From Bacillota bacterium (GTDB taxonomy: Bacteria > Bacillota > JADQBR01): a stretch of 47,811 bases of DNA. The notes under the pieces are model-generated. The model was not told where the DNA came from. It did no database searches and saw only the letters and a list, made by a program, of their open reading frames with translations. The stretch covers positions 1 through 47,811 of the forward strand of contig JADQBR010000059.1 of the NCBI GenBank assembly GCA_016278515.1, in the 5' to 3' direction. This document shows, one piece after another, positions 15,361 through 22,728 of this stretch (its first letter is position 1; the number at the start of each line of letters is the position of its first letter). Position numbers and translations under genes: made by a program.

Positions 15361-16206
15361 ATGAAAAAAGAATTTATTAAAATTCTAGCTTTTGTTCTAT
15401 TATTTACATTTGGTGGTGCTTTAAGCGTATATGCATTCACAACAGGTTCAGGTTATAGTAGTTTTAATGAACTATTTGCATCCGAAGACGCTGCAGATTA
15501 TACAATTAAAACTACTGATATCGGAAGTGATACAACAATTTTAGCTTTACACGGAGGCGGTATTGAAAGAGGTACTTCAGAATTAGTTGAAGCATTGAAT
15601 GGGTACGGTAAATATAACACTTATTTATTTGAAGGACGAAAAACAACAGATAATCAAAGTCTGTTTTTAAGGGCTATCAAATTTGATGAACCTAAAGCTG
15701 TGAGTTTAGTTAAAGATTCTGATTACACTGTTTCTGTTATTGGCGCGGCAGGTGATGATGAAGTCACATATATTGGCGGCCAAAATAAGCTGCTGGCAGA
15801 ATTGCTCAAATTACATCTTATTAACAAAGGATATCGTGTCCAAACTCTAAGCCTTCCCGATCGCATTGCCGGGGTTATGGACAGTAATATAGTCAATAAG
15901 AATAAAGAATTCAGCGGAGGTTATCAGCTGGGCGGTGTTCAGATAGCTGTTTCAAAGGGTTTGAGAGATAAGTTTGTAGCTGATCCTAATGTCTTAAATG
16001 ATTATGCAGATTCTATCAATGCAGCACTAACCAAAAGCTGGCCTGTAGCAGCTTCCGCCTTGGAGAACAAGCATGATAAAAATGTAGAAAAGTTTTTTGA
16101 AAAGTTATTTAGTAAGCATAATTTTAACAAAAAAGTAGACAAAATAATCAAGAAGGGTGCAAATACGCCCAAGGGATTACTGAAAAACATTGAAGCTACC
16201 GATTAA
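15361..16206 (+). CDS. secreted PGA-hydrolase-family protein, catalytic residues lost
   Basis: Belongs to the poly-gamma-glutamate hydrolase family (DUF867; phage PghP, YmaC/YjqB relatives), zinc peptidases related to carboxypeptidases. A signal or anchor helix (residues 7-26) places it outside the membrane. Residue 64 His and 69 Glu in LALHGGGIERGTSE keep the first zinc motif. Compared with the intact paralogue at 16380, three conserved positions changed: Phe102 for His, Ile127 for His (SVIGAAG instead of SIHGASG) and Ala196 for Glu (QIAVS instead of QLEIS). A lysine-rich tail of about 55 residues follows the domain and is absent from the paralogue. Last gene of the PGA operon, where pgsA usually lies. 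I infer a polymer-binding or export role rather than hydrolysis. Confidence 0.82.
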   Translation: MKKEFIKILAFVLLFTFGGALSVYAFTTGSGYSSFNELFASEDAADYTIKTTDIGSDTTILALHGGGIERGTSELVEALNGYGKYNTYLFEGRKTTDNQSLFLRAIKFDEPKAVSLVKDSDYTVSVIGAAGDDEVTYIGGQNKLLAELLKLHLINKGYRVQTLSLPDRIAGVMDSNIVNKNKEFSGGYQLGGVQIAVSKGLRDKFVADPNVLNDYADSINAALTKSWPVAASALENKHDKNVEKFFEKLFSKHNFNKKVDKIIKKGANTPKGLLKNIEATD

Positions 16207-16228
16207 TAGAAAATACAAATAAAGCTGT

Positions 16229-16288
16229 CATAAACGATGTAAACCTTCCCAAGTATAATCAATCGATGGGAGGTTTACATCGTTTATG
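16229..16288. repeat. 18-bp perfect inverted repeat between convergent genes
   Basis: cataaacgatgtaaacct (16229-16246) and its exact complement (16271-16288), loop 24 bases, with further pairing (tccc/ggga) inside. No T tract on either strand. It may still end transcription of the PGA operon, or be a remnant of a small mobile element. Confidence 0.85.
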
Positions 16289-16300
16289 GGTTTAATAGGC

Positions 16301-16327
16301 AAAAAAAGAGAGCTATCTAGTAGCTCT
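16301..16327 (-). terminator. terminator of the minus-strand PGA hydrolase gene
   Basis: Read on the minus strand: stem agagcta/tagctct followed by a run of T (16301-16307). About 55 bases after the stop codon at 16380. Confidence 0.85.
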
Positions 16328-16379
16328 GCTGTTACATATTATATTGGTTTACACCAAGATTTTTATACTTCCGTAAATT

Positions 16380-17060
16380 CTATTGAGTACTGTTGACTGC
16401 TTCACTGATTGCGAGAACATATCTTTCCAAACTATCGTCGTCACTCGATAAAAACTGTGTCCTTAAGCCCGCTGATATTTCTAACTGTACTCCCATTCCG
16501 TTCATATTCTTATTAGCTATGTTGTCTGGCGATACCCCAGCCAGATTTTTTGGAGCATCTAACACGGTAAAACCATAGTTAGTCAGAGCTTCTTTTATTC
16601 TCTTTCCTAATGCAGTGTCCAGGCCTCCGATATAGGTGAATTCTTCTGAACCGGAAGCCCCGTGGATTGACAAAGTTGTTTCAGATTCCGAAACCATTTC
16701 CAATGCAGTTGGTTCATCGAATTTGTTTGAAGTAGTATGCAATTTTAAATTACCTTTGCTTTTTAAACCTAGGAATGAATAGTAGTTGTAATTATTATGG
16801 GAAGATAAGGCATAAGCTAATTCAGTAGTCCCTTTTTCAATTTTTCCTCCATGAATTGCAGTAACTATAACATGAGAATCTGTCACGTTAGTTTCAATTT
16901 TATAGTCGATATTTTTTACTTCATTTGAATTTAATTCTACGAAATTGTTATAAATGTCACCAGTAGCTGCAGCAGATGACGGACTAAACATAAAAACTGT
17001 CAGGCAGCAAAAACCAATAATGCGTTTAAAACTTAAAGAACTAAATTTCTTTATAATCAT
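16380..17060 (-). CDS. secreted poly-gamma-glutamate hydrolase (PghP/DUF867 family)
   Basis: A 226-residue zinc-dependent PGA hydrolase that should cut gamma-glutamyl bonds outside the cell. Signal peptide about residues 1-32 (FCCLTVFMFSPSSAAA). The family motifs are complete: AIHGGKIEKGTTE (His70, Glu75), LHTTSNKFDEP (His108), LSIHGASGSEEFTYIGG (His133) and GVQLEISAGLR (Glu194). It is monocistronic and convergent with the PGA operon, so it probably trims or recycles the polymer made next door. The ATG at 17060 has only a weak site (GTGAG); a TTG at 17069 is also in frame. No copy of the shared promoter was found on its side. Confidence 0.87.
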   Translation of the reverse strand: MIIKKFSSLSFKRIIGFCCLTVFMFSPSSAAATGDIYNNFVELNSNEVKNIDYKIETNVTDSHVIVTAIHGGKIEKGTTELAYALSSHNNYNYYSFLGLKSKGNLKLHTTSNKFDEPTALEMVSESETTLSIHGASGSEEFTYIGGLDTALGKRIKEALTNYGFTVLDAPKNLAGVSPDNIANKNMNGMGVQLEISAGLRTQFLSSDDDSLERYVLAISEAVNSTQ

Positions 17061-17149
17061 AATTAACAACTCACTTTTTGATAAACGTTAAAATTTTTAT
17101 TTAGCTTCCTCGCAGACGCTATAAAATTGTTTTTCCACCGCAGATTGAC

Positions 17150-17287
17150 CTAAACCGCACGGACGTGTTTTTCATGCAGATGTTGCTTGAGCCAGCGGTA
17201 GCGGTATAATTTCCCGTTTCTTCGGCACTCATGGAGAAAATTGACATCACAATTGTAACAGGGTAGCCCATTCTTGTCAAATACCGC
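17150..17287 (-). other. short coding-like remnant with Cys/His pattern
   Basis: On the minus strand a frame of about 45 codons without a start reads AVFDKNGLPCYNCDVNFLHE and then RYRWLKQHLHEKH before a stop at 17150-17152. The spacing of Cys and His suggests a zinc-binding piece of a transposase-like protein. The rest of 17061-17549 holds promoter copy C and nothing else I can name. Confidence 0.25.
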
Positions 17288-17372
17288 TCAAGTATAGGTT
17301 CCTTAGTTGTAAAATTTCTTCGGTAGAGCTATTATGCGGCTAACTTCAATGGCTACCTTCATGTTCCATTCA

Positions 17373-17449
17373 TGTAACATGTGTTCACATTTTCGAAACA
17401 AAAATTAAATATCTGGCAATATCCGTTTAATATTCCTTCGGTATAATTA
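17373..17449 (+). promoter_or_regulatory. shared regulon promoter, copy C (before the Spo0F-like gene)
   Basis: TGTAACAT at 17373, TTCACATTTTCG 10 bp later, then ATCTGGCAA, TTTAATATTCCTTCGG and TATAAT at 17442-17447, again 69 bp after the element start. It is followed by ACCTACGAAAGGAG, which matches copy B in position. Confidence 0.85.
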
Positions 17450-17549
17450 CCTACGAAAGGAGAGCGATTGAAATCTCTTAGGGGAAAAATATTATTTTCT
17501 TTGGGCGCTGAAGGATATGTTTTAAAATCTAAGCTAAGGAGGACTTCTG

Positions 17550-17981
17550 ATGTCCGAATACATATTAATAGTGGCCGATCAACTTCCGTTTAGACGTGTG
17601 ATGCAAGAAGTATTATTTGAGGCAGGGTATATGGCAAGATCGGCAGCGAATGGGTGGGAATGTTTAAGGATTGTCAGATCCGTCGACAAACCGTTCTTGA
17701 TTCTTTTGGACTACTACATGTCTAACATGACAGGTATCGAAGTGTTATCGTTACTAAGGAAAGATGAGGCTACCCGGGAAATACCGGTCATAATGGTATA
17801 CACCAAGGAAAACATAGAAGAAACAGCTAAATATTACGGTGCCAGTGCGGCACTTAGCAAACCTATTATTCTTAACGTTTTAATAAGAGAAATCCAAGAT
17901 GCTACCAGTAAGTGGTCGCGGAGGAAATTGATAAAACAGATTAACACTATCGACTTGCACTCTGGGATTAAAAGGTTGTAA
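17550..17981 (+). CDS. single-domain receiver (Spo0F-like) with a changed acidic pair
   Basis: A stand-alone receiver of 143 residues with no output domain, as in Spo0F: ILIVADQLPFRRVMQEVLFE parallels Spo0F's ILIVDDQ segment. The phosphorylated Asp is in ILLDYYMSNMTG (about residue 54), Thr in IMVYTKEN and Lys in LSKPI, all kept. The first of the two metal-binding acids is Ala (VADQ for VDDQ), which should weaken Mg2+ binding and phosphorylation. A basic tail of about 25 residues (SKWSRRKLIKQINTIDLHSG) follows the fold. Strong site AAGGAGG before the ATG. Expressed from promoter copy C. It may act as a phosphorelay carrier or a sink for the adjacent kinase. Confidence 0.85.
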   Translation: MSEYILIVADQLPFRRVMQEVLFEAGYMARSAANGWECLRIVRSVDKPFLILLDYYMSNMTGIEVLSLLRKDEATREIPVIMVYTKENIEETAKYYGASAALSKPIILNVLIREIQDATSKWSRRKLIKQINTIDLHSGIKRL

Positions 17982-18112
17982 GGGAAATACACAAAAAAGT
18001 AAGGCAGGAAGCTAGCCTAACCTAGCAGGTGGTTTTGCATATTTACTACCAGCAGTTACCGGCAGTTATTATACGGGAAATGTTTTTTTATGTCTTCAAT
18101 GACTGCTTGCCT

Positions 18113-18189
18113 TGCAACAACTATTAACATTTTCGTAAAACATTTTTAAGATCTGGCAAAAGCCAGTTAATATTCCTCCGATATAATGA
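18113..18189 (+). promoter_or_regulatory. shared regulon promoter, copy D (before the acidic lipoprotein)
   Basis: TGCAACA at 18113, TTAACATTTTCG 10 bp later, ATTTTTAAGATCTGGCAAAAG, GTTAATATTCCT and TATAAT at 18182-18187, the same 69-bp distance as copies B and C. GAGCTAAGAAAGG follows. Confidence 0.85.
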
Positions 18190-18316
18190 GCTAAGAAAGG
18201 GGGTGGTAGAAGCTTGTGGGAAGGGTCGTATGCTTTGTAAATAAAAGGGTTAAGGGCAGCAACTAAATATATGGTTAAGACGGTAACCAAAAAGCTTATG
18301 AAAGGAGAAAACAAAC

Positions 18317-18757
18317 ATGAGTAAAAACAAAAAGTTCATGGTAATACTGGCAATTTTCATGTTAGGTGCTATTTTATTGACCGGATGTGGAGGCGACGCT
18401 GGGGAAGAAACTGAGCTAGATTGGGGGGGCGAGGAAAGCGATTTCACAGCTCCTGCCGATGAAAAGGAAGTAGATGAAGAAGAAACCGCTCCTGTCGACG
18501 AAGAGGCAACTGCGGAGGACCAGGCTACTATCACTGCTAGCGCTACGTTAAAGGCGGTCGAAGTCGATGCCGGTACTATTACGATAGTTGACCAAAGTGG
18601 TGATGAACTGGTACTTAAGGTCTCCGAGAATAGCAAGATGCTGTTAGGAGAATCCCTTTCAACTCTTGCCGAGTTAGCTACTGTAATTGATTCCGAGGTT
18701 GACATAGAGTACCATGCTGAAACCAAAACCGTGATGGCTATAAGTATCGAAGACTAG
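18317..18757 (+). CDS. acidic lipoprotein with a small C-terminal beta domain
   Basis: A 146-residue lipoprotein: signal with lipobox LLTGC (Cys at 24), then an acidic linker of about 45 residues (EEETAPVDEEATAEDQ and similar), then about 65 residues of alternating strands (TITIVDQSGDELVLKVSENSKM, then VDIEYHAETKTVMAISIE). The C-terminal part resembles the small OB/DUF5666-like folds seen in clostridial lipoproteins; the match is by pattern only. Strong AAAGGAG site. Controlled by promoter copy D, so it is a surface target of the same regulon. Function unknown. Confidence 0.75.
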   Translation: MSKNKKFMVILAIFMLGAILLTGCGGDAGEETELDWGGEESDFTAPADEKEVDEEETAPVDEEATAEDQATITASATLKAVEVDAGTITIVDQSGDELVLKVSENSKMLLGESLSTLAELATVIDSEVDIEYHAETKTVMAISIED

Positions 18758-18849
18758 AACACGAAATTGCTTAAAACTGCAAGGCGGAACCTCACGCTAC
18801 TACTGACGAAGACGAAGAACTGAATAATAACTGTTACCAGTTTTGACGT

Positions 18850-18888
18850 GCCTGGCACGGGAAATAGATTCCCGGTGCCGGGCGTTTC
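18850..18888 (+). terminator. terminator after the acidic lipoprotein gene
   Basis: GC-rich stem gcctggcacgggaa with ttcccggtgccgggc (one bulge), loop 5 bases, then gtttctc. About 90 bases after the stop codon. Confidence 0.7.
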
Positions 18889-18956
18889 TCATTCATGCCT
18901 GACCCCGTTGTTTTGACTTTGTTTTGCCAAAATATCCGGTATAGTTAATAACGAGG

Positions 18957-18995
18957 GAGAAATTACTTCTTTTTGAAGGGGTAATTTCTCTTTTT
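18957..18995 (+). terminator. second terminator upstream of the hydrogenase operon
   Basis: Perfect 10-bp arms gagaaattac (18957-18966) and gtaatttctc (18981-18990) followed by five T. It insulates the hydrogenase promoter from upstream transcription. Confidence 0.8.
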
Positions 18996-19021
18996 GGTTA
19001 TTTATAGTCGGTTTTAACCGT

Positions 19022-19049
19022 TTGTAAAGCTTAACCAGTGTGATACAAT
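19022..19049 (+). promoter_or_regulatory. likely promoter of the hydrogenase operon
   Basis: TTGTAA (19022-19027), 16-bp spacer, TACAAT (19044-19049), about 70 bases before the hyfB start. Fair match to sigma-A consensus. Confidence 0.6.
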
Positions 19050-19119
19050 AGCTAGTATGCATTAATTCAAATATGCAAAACTTTGAATATTTATAAGTAC
19101 TTAAGGGAGGCTTCTTAAG

Positions 19120-21135
19120 GTGGAGTCAGCACAGATGATGTTAATGGGTATAAGTTTTTTAGGAATTGGTGCTGTTAGTGGTTTATTATTGGGTAGAAAA
19201 AGTAGGTTAAATAAGGAACTGCCTCTAATTATGGCAGGAGTGGGCAACGGGTTCTTTTTGACAATAGCTCTTAAAAGTTTACTGCTAGGCGTACAGGTTG
19301 AGTTACTATTGCCAACAGGACTTCCTTTCGGCCCCTTTATTTTAGTAATTGATAAACTAGCAGCTTTTTTTGTACTCTTGACCTCTCTAATGGGCTTATT
19401 GGTTAGCCTTTATTCTTGGGGTTATCTGGAGGGGTTGCGTGAAAAACATAATTTAGGCTATGTGGGTTTTTTGTATAATTTATTTCTTTTATCAATGTTC
19501 CTGGTGATTACTATAGCTAATGGATTTTGGTTTTTAGTGGTTTGGGAGGTCATGTCGGTAGCATCTTTGATGCTGGTGTTGGTTGAACACCAGCTTAAGG
19601 AAGTGCGCCAAGCAGGTTTTATTTACGGAGTAATGACTCATTTTGGTACAGCCTTTATCATTGTTGCTTTTATGATTCTCTTTATTCAGGCAGGAACCTT
19701 TGATTTTTCAAGTTTTAGAGCCATTAGCCAGAATCTTGACCTAAAAGTAGCCGGAATGGTCTTTGTGGCTAGTACTATTGGCTTTAGTACAAAAGCAGGG
19801 GTAATTCCCCTGCATGTCTGGCTGCCCCGGGCCCATCCAGCTGCACCCAGTAATATTTCAGCTTTAATGTCCGGAGTCATGGTTAAAACGGCTATCTATG
19901 GGATGCTGCGATTTTATTTTGACCTGTTACCTACTGGTCCGTCATGGTGGGGAATAAGCTTGATCTTTATAGGAATTGTATCAGCACTATTAGGAGTAAT
20001 TTATACAATTGTTCAACGGGATATAAAGAAACTTTTGGCTTACAGTACAGTGGAAAATATGGGGATATTATTTACCGCAATTGGACTAGCCCTTTTTTTT
20101 AGTGCACAGGGGCTAGATAGTTGGGCAGTCTTTGCCATGGTCGCAGTTTTTTATCACGCCCTTAATCACGCTGTTTTTAAAGGGCTGCTTTTTATGGGTG
20201 CAGGTTCTGTTTTACACGTTACCCATACCAAGGACATGGAAAAGTTAGGTGGATTAATTCATAAGATGCCTTATACATCGCTGTTTATGTTGGTAGGGGT
20301 ACTGGCAGTAATGGCTCTGCCACCCCTCAACGGTTTCATCGGTGAGTGGCTGCTGTTCCAAGCATTACTCGGTTTAAGCTGGAATAGTTTAGGTGCCGTT
20401 AGCTATGTTGCTGGGCCAATTTTGATAACAATCCTTGCTTTAACCGGGGGATTGGTTTTGGCTAGTTTTGTACGGATGTATGGCATTACTTTTTTAGCGT
20501 TACCGCGTAGTCCCGAGGCCAGAGATGCTGTGGAAGTACCCGGAACTATGACTTCAAGTATGGGTTTTTGCGCCGCTATTTGTATATTGTTGGGAATATT
20601 TCCTGTTGTTGTAGTGAGGATACTGTCTGGAATTAGTTTAGCGCTAATCGGAGGCCAAAATATGACTTCAGGAAACTTGCTTGAGCAGTTGACGATGACT
20701 ACCGGGCAGATTTATCCACTTGTAATATGGGCTTCACTTATTTTGCTTGTTCCGGTCATCGTAATTGTTACTAGGTTGCTGGGCGGTAAAACTATTAGGC
20801 GAAGAGCAGAAACTTGGTCGTGTGGAGTTTCAGCAAATCACTCTATGGAATATACAGGTACTGCTTTTGCCGAACCTCTCAGGATTATTTTTGCTCGGGT
20901 GTTACAACCCCAACGAGAGGTTTCGCCTAACGGTTCTAGGGTCCCCTATTTCTCCAATGGTCTACGTTACCGGGAAAAAGTAGTATCAGTCGTTGAAATT
21001 TACTTATACCGCCCTGTGATGAGTATTTTCTATCAAACATGTAAATATGTACGGTGGATGCAAACAGGGAATCTTCATACTTATTTGACTTATATGTTTA
21101 TTACTCTGGTGTTAGTTTTGTTGTTTGCCAGATAG
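19120..21135 (+). CDS. hyfB: hydrogenase-4 component B-like proton-pumping subunit
   Basis: A 671-residue NuoL/MrpA-type antiporter-like membrane subunit of a group 4 NiFe hydrogenase, about 15-16 helices. Key features: GFWFLVVWEVMSVASLMLV, with the Glu of helix 5; the Lys-containing STIGFSTKAGVIPLHVWLPRAHPAAPSN segment, diagnostic of this superfamily; IKKLLAYSTVENMG; and FYHALNHAVFKGLLFMGAG. These form the charged axis for proton or sodium movement. The soluble region near residue 550-630 and a final helix resemble HyfB/HycC. GTG start with AGGGAGG 9 bases upstream. First gene of a six-gene operon with tight spacing. Confidence 0.92.
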   Translation: MESAQMMLMGISFLGIGAVSGLLLGRKSRLNKELPLIMAGVGNGFFLTIALKSLLLGVQVELLLPTGLPFGPFILVIDKLAAFFVLLTSLMGLLVSLYSWGYLEGLREKHNLGYVGFLYNLFLLSMFLVITIANGFWFLVVWEVMSVASLMLVLVEHQLKEVRQAGFIYGVMTHFGTAFIIVAFMILFIQAGTFDFSSFRAISQNLDLKVAGMVFVASTIGFSTKAGVIPLHVWLPRAHPAAPSNISALMSGVMVKTAIYGMLRFYFDLLPTGPSWWGISLIFIGIVSALLGVIYTIVQRDIKKLLAYSTVENMGILFTAIGLALFFSAQGLDSWAVFAMVAVFYHALNHAVFKGLLFMGAGSVLHVTHTKDMEKLGGLIHKMPYTSLFMLVGVLAVMALPPLNGFIGEWLLFQALLGLSWNSLGAVSYVAGPILITILALTGGLVLASFVRMYGITFLALPRSPEARDAVEVPGTMTSSMGFCAAICILLGIFPVVVVRILSGISLALIGGQNMTSGNLLEQLTMTTGQIYPLVIWASLILLVPVIVIVTRLLGGKTIRRRAETWSCGVSANHSMEYTGTAFAEPLRIIFARVLQPQREVSPNGSRVPYFSNGLRYREKVVSVVEIYLYRPVMSIFYQTCKYVRWMQTGNLHTYLTYMFITLVLVLLFAR

Positions 21136-21148
21136 GAGGATTTAGCTA

Positions 21149-22099
21149 ATGAATACGGTATTGACTGCGGTTTTGCAGGTTATCTTATTGCTGGTTTTAG
21201 CCCCCTTGGTTACAGGTGTTATAAAAAAGATCAAGGCACATTTGCAGTGTCGTATGGGGGCAGGAATTTTTCAGGTTTACTATGATATTGGCAAACACAT
21301 GAAAAAGGAAACGGTTATAGCAAACTCTGCATCTTGGATTTACATTGTTTCGCCATATCTCGTCTTTTCCACTTTAATCACTGCTACTATGCTGCTGCCG
21401 GTAATTACAAAGGCACCTTTAAGTTTTACCGGGAATATATTTGTCCTAATCTACTTGCTAGCTTTAGGGCGGGTAATGATGACTCTAGCTGCATTAGAAA
21501 GTGGAAGTGCCTTTGGCGGTATGGGTAGCAGCCGCGAAGTATCTTTAGCGGCTTTAGCTGAACCTAGTCTAATATTGGCATTAGTTGCCTTGGCAATCAG
21601 TGGCGGCTCCACAAATCTTAGTACTATTATGGCGAATTTAGCTCTTCAGGGAATAGGGCTCTTAAATCCGTCTCATTTTTTGGCCATTGCAGCACTTTTA
21701 ATAGTAATAATTGCCGAAGTAGGTAGAATTCCTGTGGATAATCCGGATACTCATTTAGAGTTGACCATGATCCATGAAGGGATGCTGCTGGAGTATTCCG
21801 GTAAGGGATTGGCCTTGATGATTTGGGATGCATCTATCAAACAATTACTAATGCTTACTTTATTCGTCAATCTGTTTTTACCATGGGGAATGGCATTGGC
21901 AGGAGGCTGGCTGCGGGTTCTTATAGCATTATTACTATATCTATTAAAAATATTGATTTTGTCAGCTGTTTTAGCTCTGATTGAAAGCAGTTATGCTAAA
22001 ATGCGGCTTTTCAAGGTACCGGGCTTACTGGCTACCAGTTTAGCGTTAGCATTCTTAACCATATTATCTCAGCTGATTTTGAGGGGGGCAGGCAAGTGA
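21149..22099 (+). CDS. hyfC: hydrogenase-4 component C-like (NuoH family) membrane subunit
   Basis: A 316-residue protein with about eight helices, homologous to HycD/HyfC/EchB and complex I NuoH, which links the catalytic arm to the membrane arm. Evidence: PLVTGVIKKIKAHLQCRMG near the N-terminus, ALGRVMMTLAALESGSAFGGMGSSRE with its conserved Glu, and EVGRIPVDNPDTHLELTMIHEGMLLEYSG, the characteristic quinone-loop-like segment of HyfC. GAGG site 7 bases ahead of the ATG. The end overlaps the next gene by 4 bases. Confidence 0.93.
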   Translation: MNTVLTAVLQVILLLVLAPLVTGVIKKIKAHLQCRMGAGIFQVYYDIGKHMKKETVIANSASWIYIVSPYLVFSTLITATMLLPVITKAPLSFTGNIFVLIYLLALGRVMMTLAALESGSAFGGMGSSREVSLAALAEPSLILALVALAISGGSTNLSTIMANLALQGIGLLNPSHFLAIAALLIVIIAEVGRIPVDNPDTHLELTMIHEGMLLEYSGKGLALMIWDASIKQLLMLTLFVNLFLPWGMALAGGWLRVLIALLLYLLKILILSAVLALIESSYAKMRLFKVPGLLATSLALAFLTILSQLILRGAGK

Positions 22100-22728
22100 A
22101 TATCTTATTTTCGCTGACTTTAATTAATGCTTTTTTGCTGGTGGGGGGCAAGCGAATAGATTATGTCATTTGGTTGGTGGCACTCCAAGGGTTTTTATTG
22201 GCGCTAATCAGCACTGTTTTCGGTTTTCAAACAGGGAATAATTTTTTATACGCTGGTGCTTTTTTGGTCTTGGTGGTAAAAGGCTTAATAGTTCCAACGG
22301 CCTTGTTCTATATAGTAAGAAAGATTAAAGTTCCTAAGGAGATAGACCTCGTTTTTCGCCCTAATATATTATTCTTAATAGCTGCAGGGTTAGTGTTATT
22401 GTCATACTGGGTAGTATCTCCAGAAATTTTACCCAGTGATTTGGCAGCCAAGATAGGTTTACCGGTGGCCCTGTCTCTGTTATTAATTGGTCTTTTAATC
22501 ATGGTTACTCGGAAACTGGCTCTCAGCCAGTTAATTGGCTTGCTAGTTATGGAGAACGGTTTATATATGGCGGCAATGACTGCTACCCATGGAATGCCAT
22601 TGATGATAGAGCTAGGAGTCTTTTTTGATTTACTAGTTGCGGTTTTAATTATGGGCCTATTTCTTTTTCATATTGACAAGACCTTCGGTAGTATTAATAC
22701 AGATAAATTGACGAGCTTGAAGGGATGA
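22096..22728 (+). CDS. hyfE: hydrogenase-4 component E-like (NuoK-related) membrane subunit
   Basis: A 210-residue, largely hydrophobic protein of about seven helices. The second half contains LIGLLVMENGLYMAAMTATHGMP, the NuoK-like helix with its conserved Glu, followed by IELGVFFDLLVAVLIMGLFLFHI. This combination is typical of HyfE, which in these hydrogenases takes the place of NuoK. GTG start overlapping hyfC by 4 bases (GTGA), and 4-base overlap with hyfF: a translationally coupled run. Confidence 0.9.
   Translation: MNILFSLTLINAFLLVGGKRIDYVIWLVALQGFLLALISTVFGFQTGNNFLYAGAFLVLVVKGLIVPTALFYIVRKIKVPKEIDLVFRPNILFLIAAGLVLLSYWVVSPEILPSDLAAKIGLPVALSLLLIGLLIMVTRKLALSQLIGLLVMENGLYMAAMTATHGMPLMIELGVFFDLLVAVLIMGLFLFHIDKTFGSINTDKLTSLKG

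Noticed and set aside
18250-18726. 158-residue Ser-rich frame on the minus strand
   Set aside because: It is the antisense of the acidic lipoprotein gene, whose signal peptide, lipobox and ribosome site are convincing; the Ser-rich composition mirrors its acidic codons.
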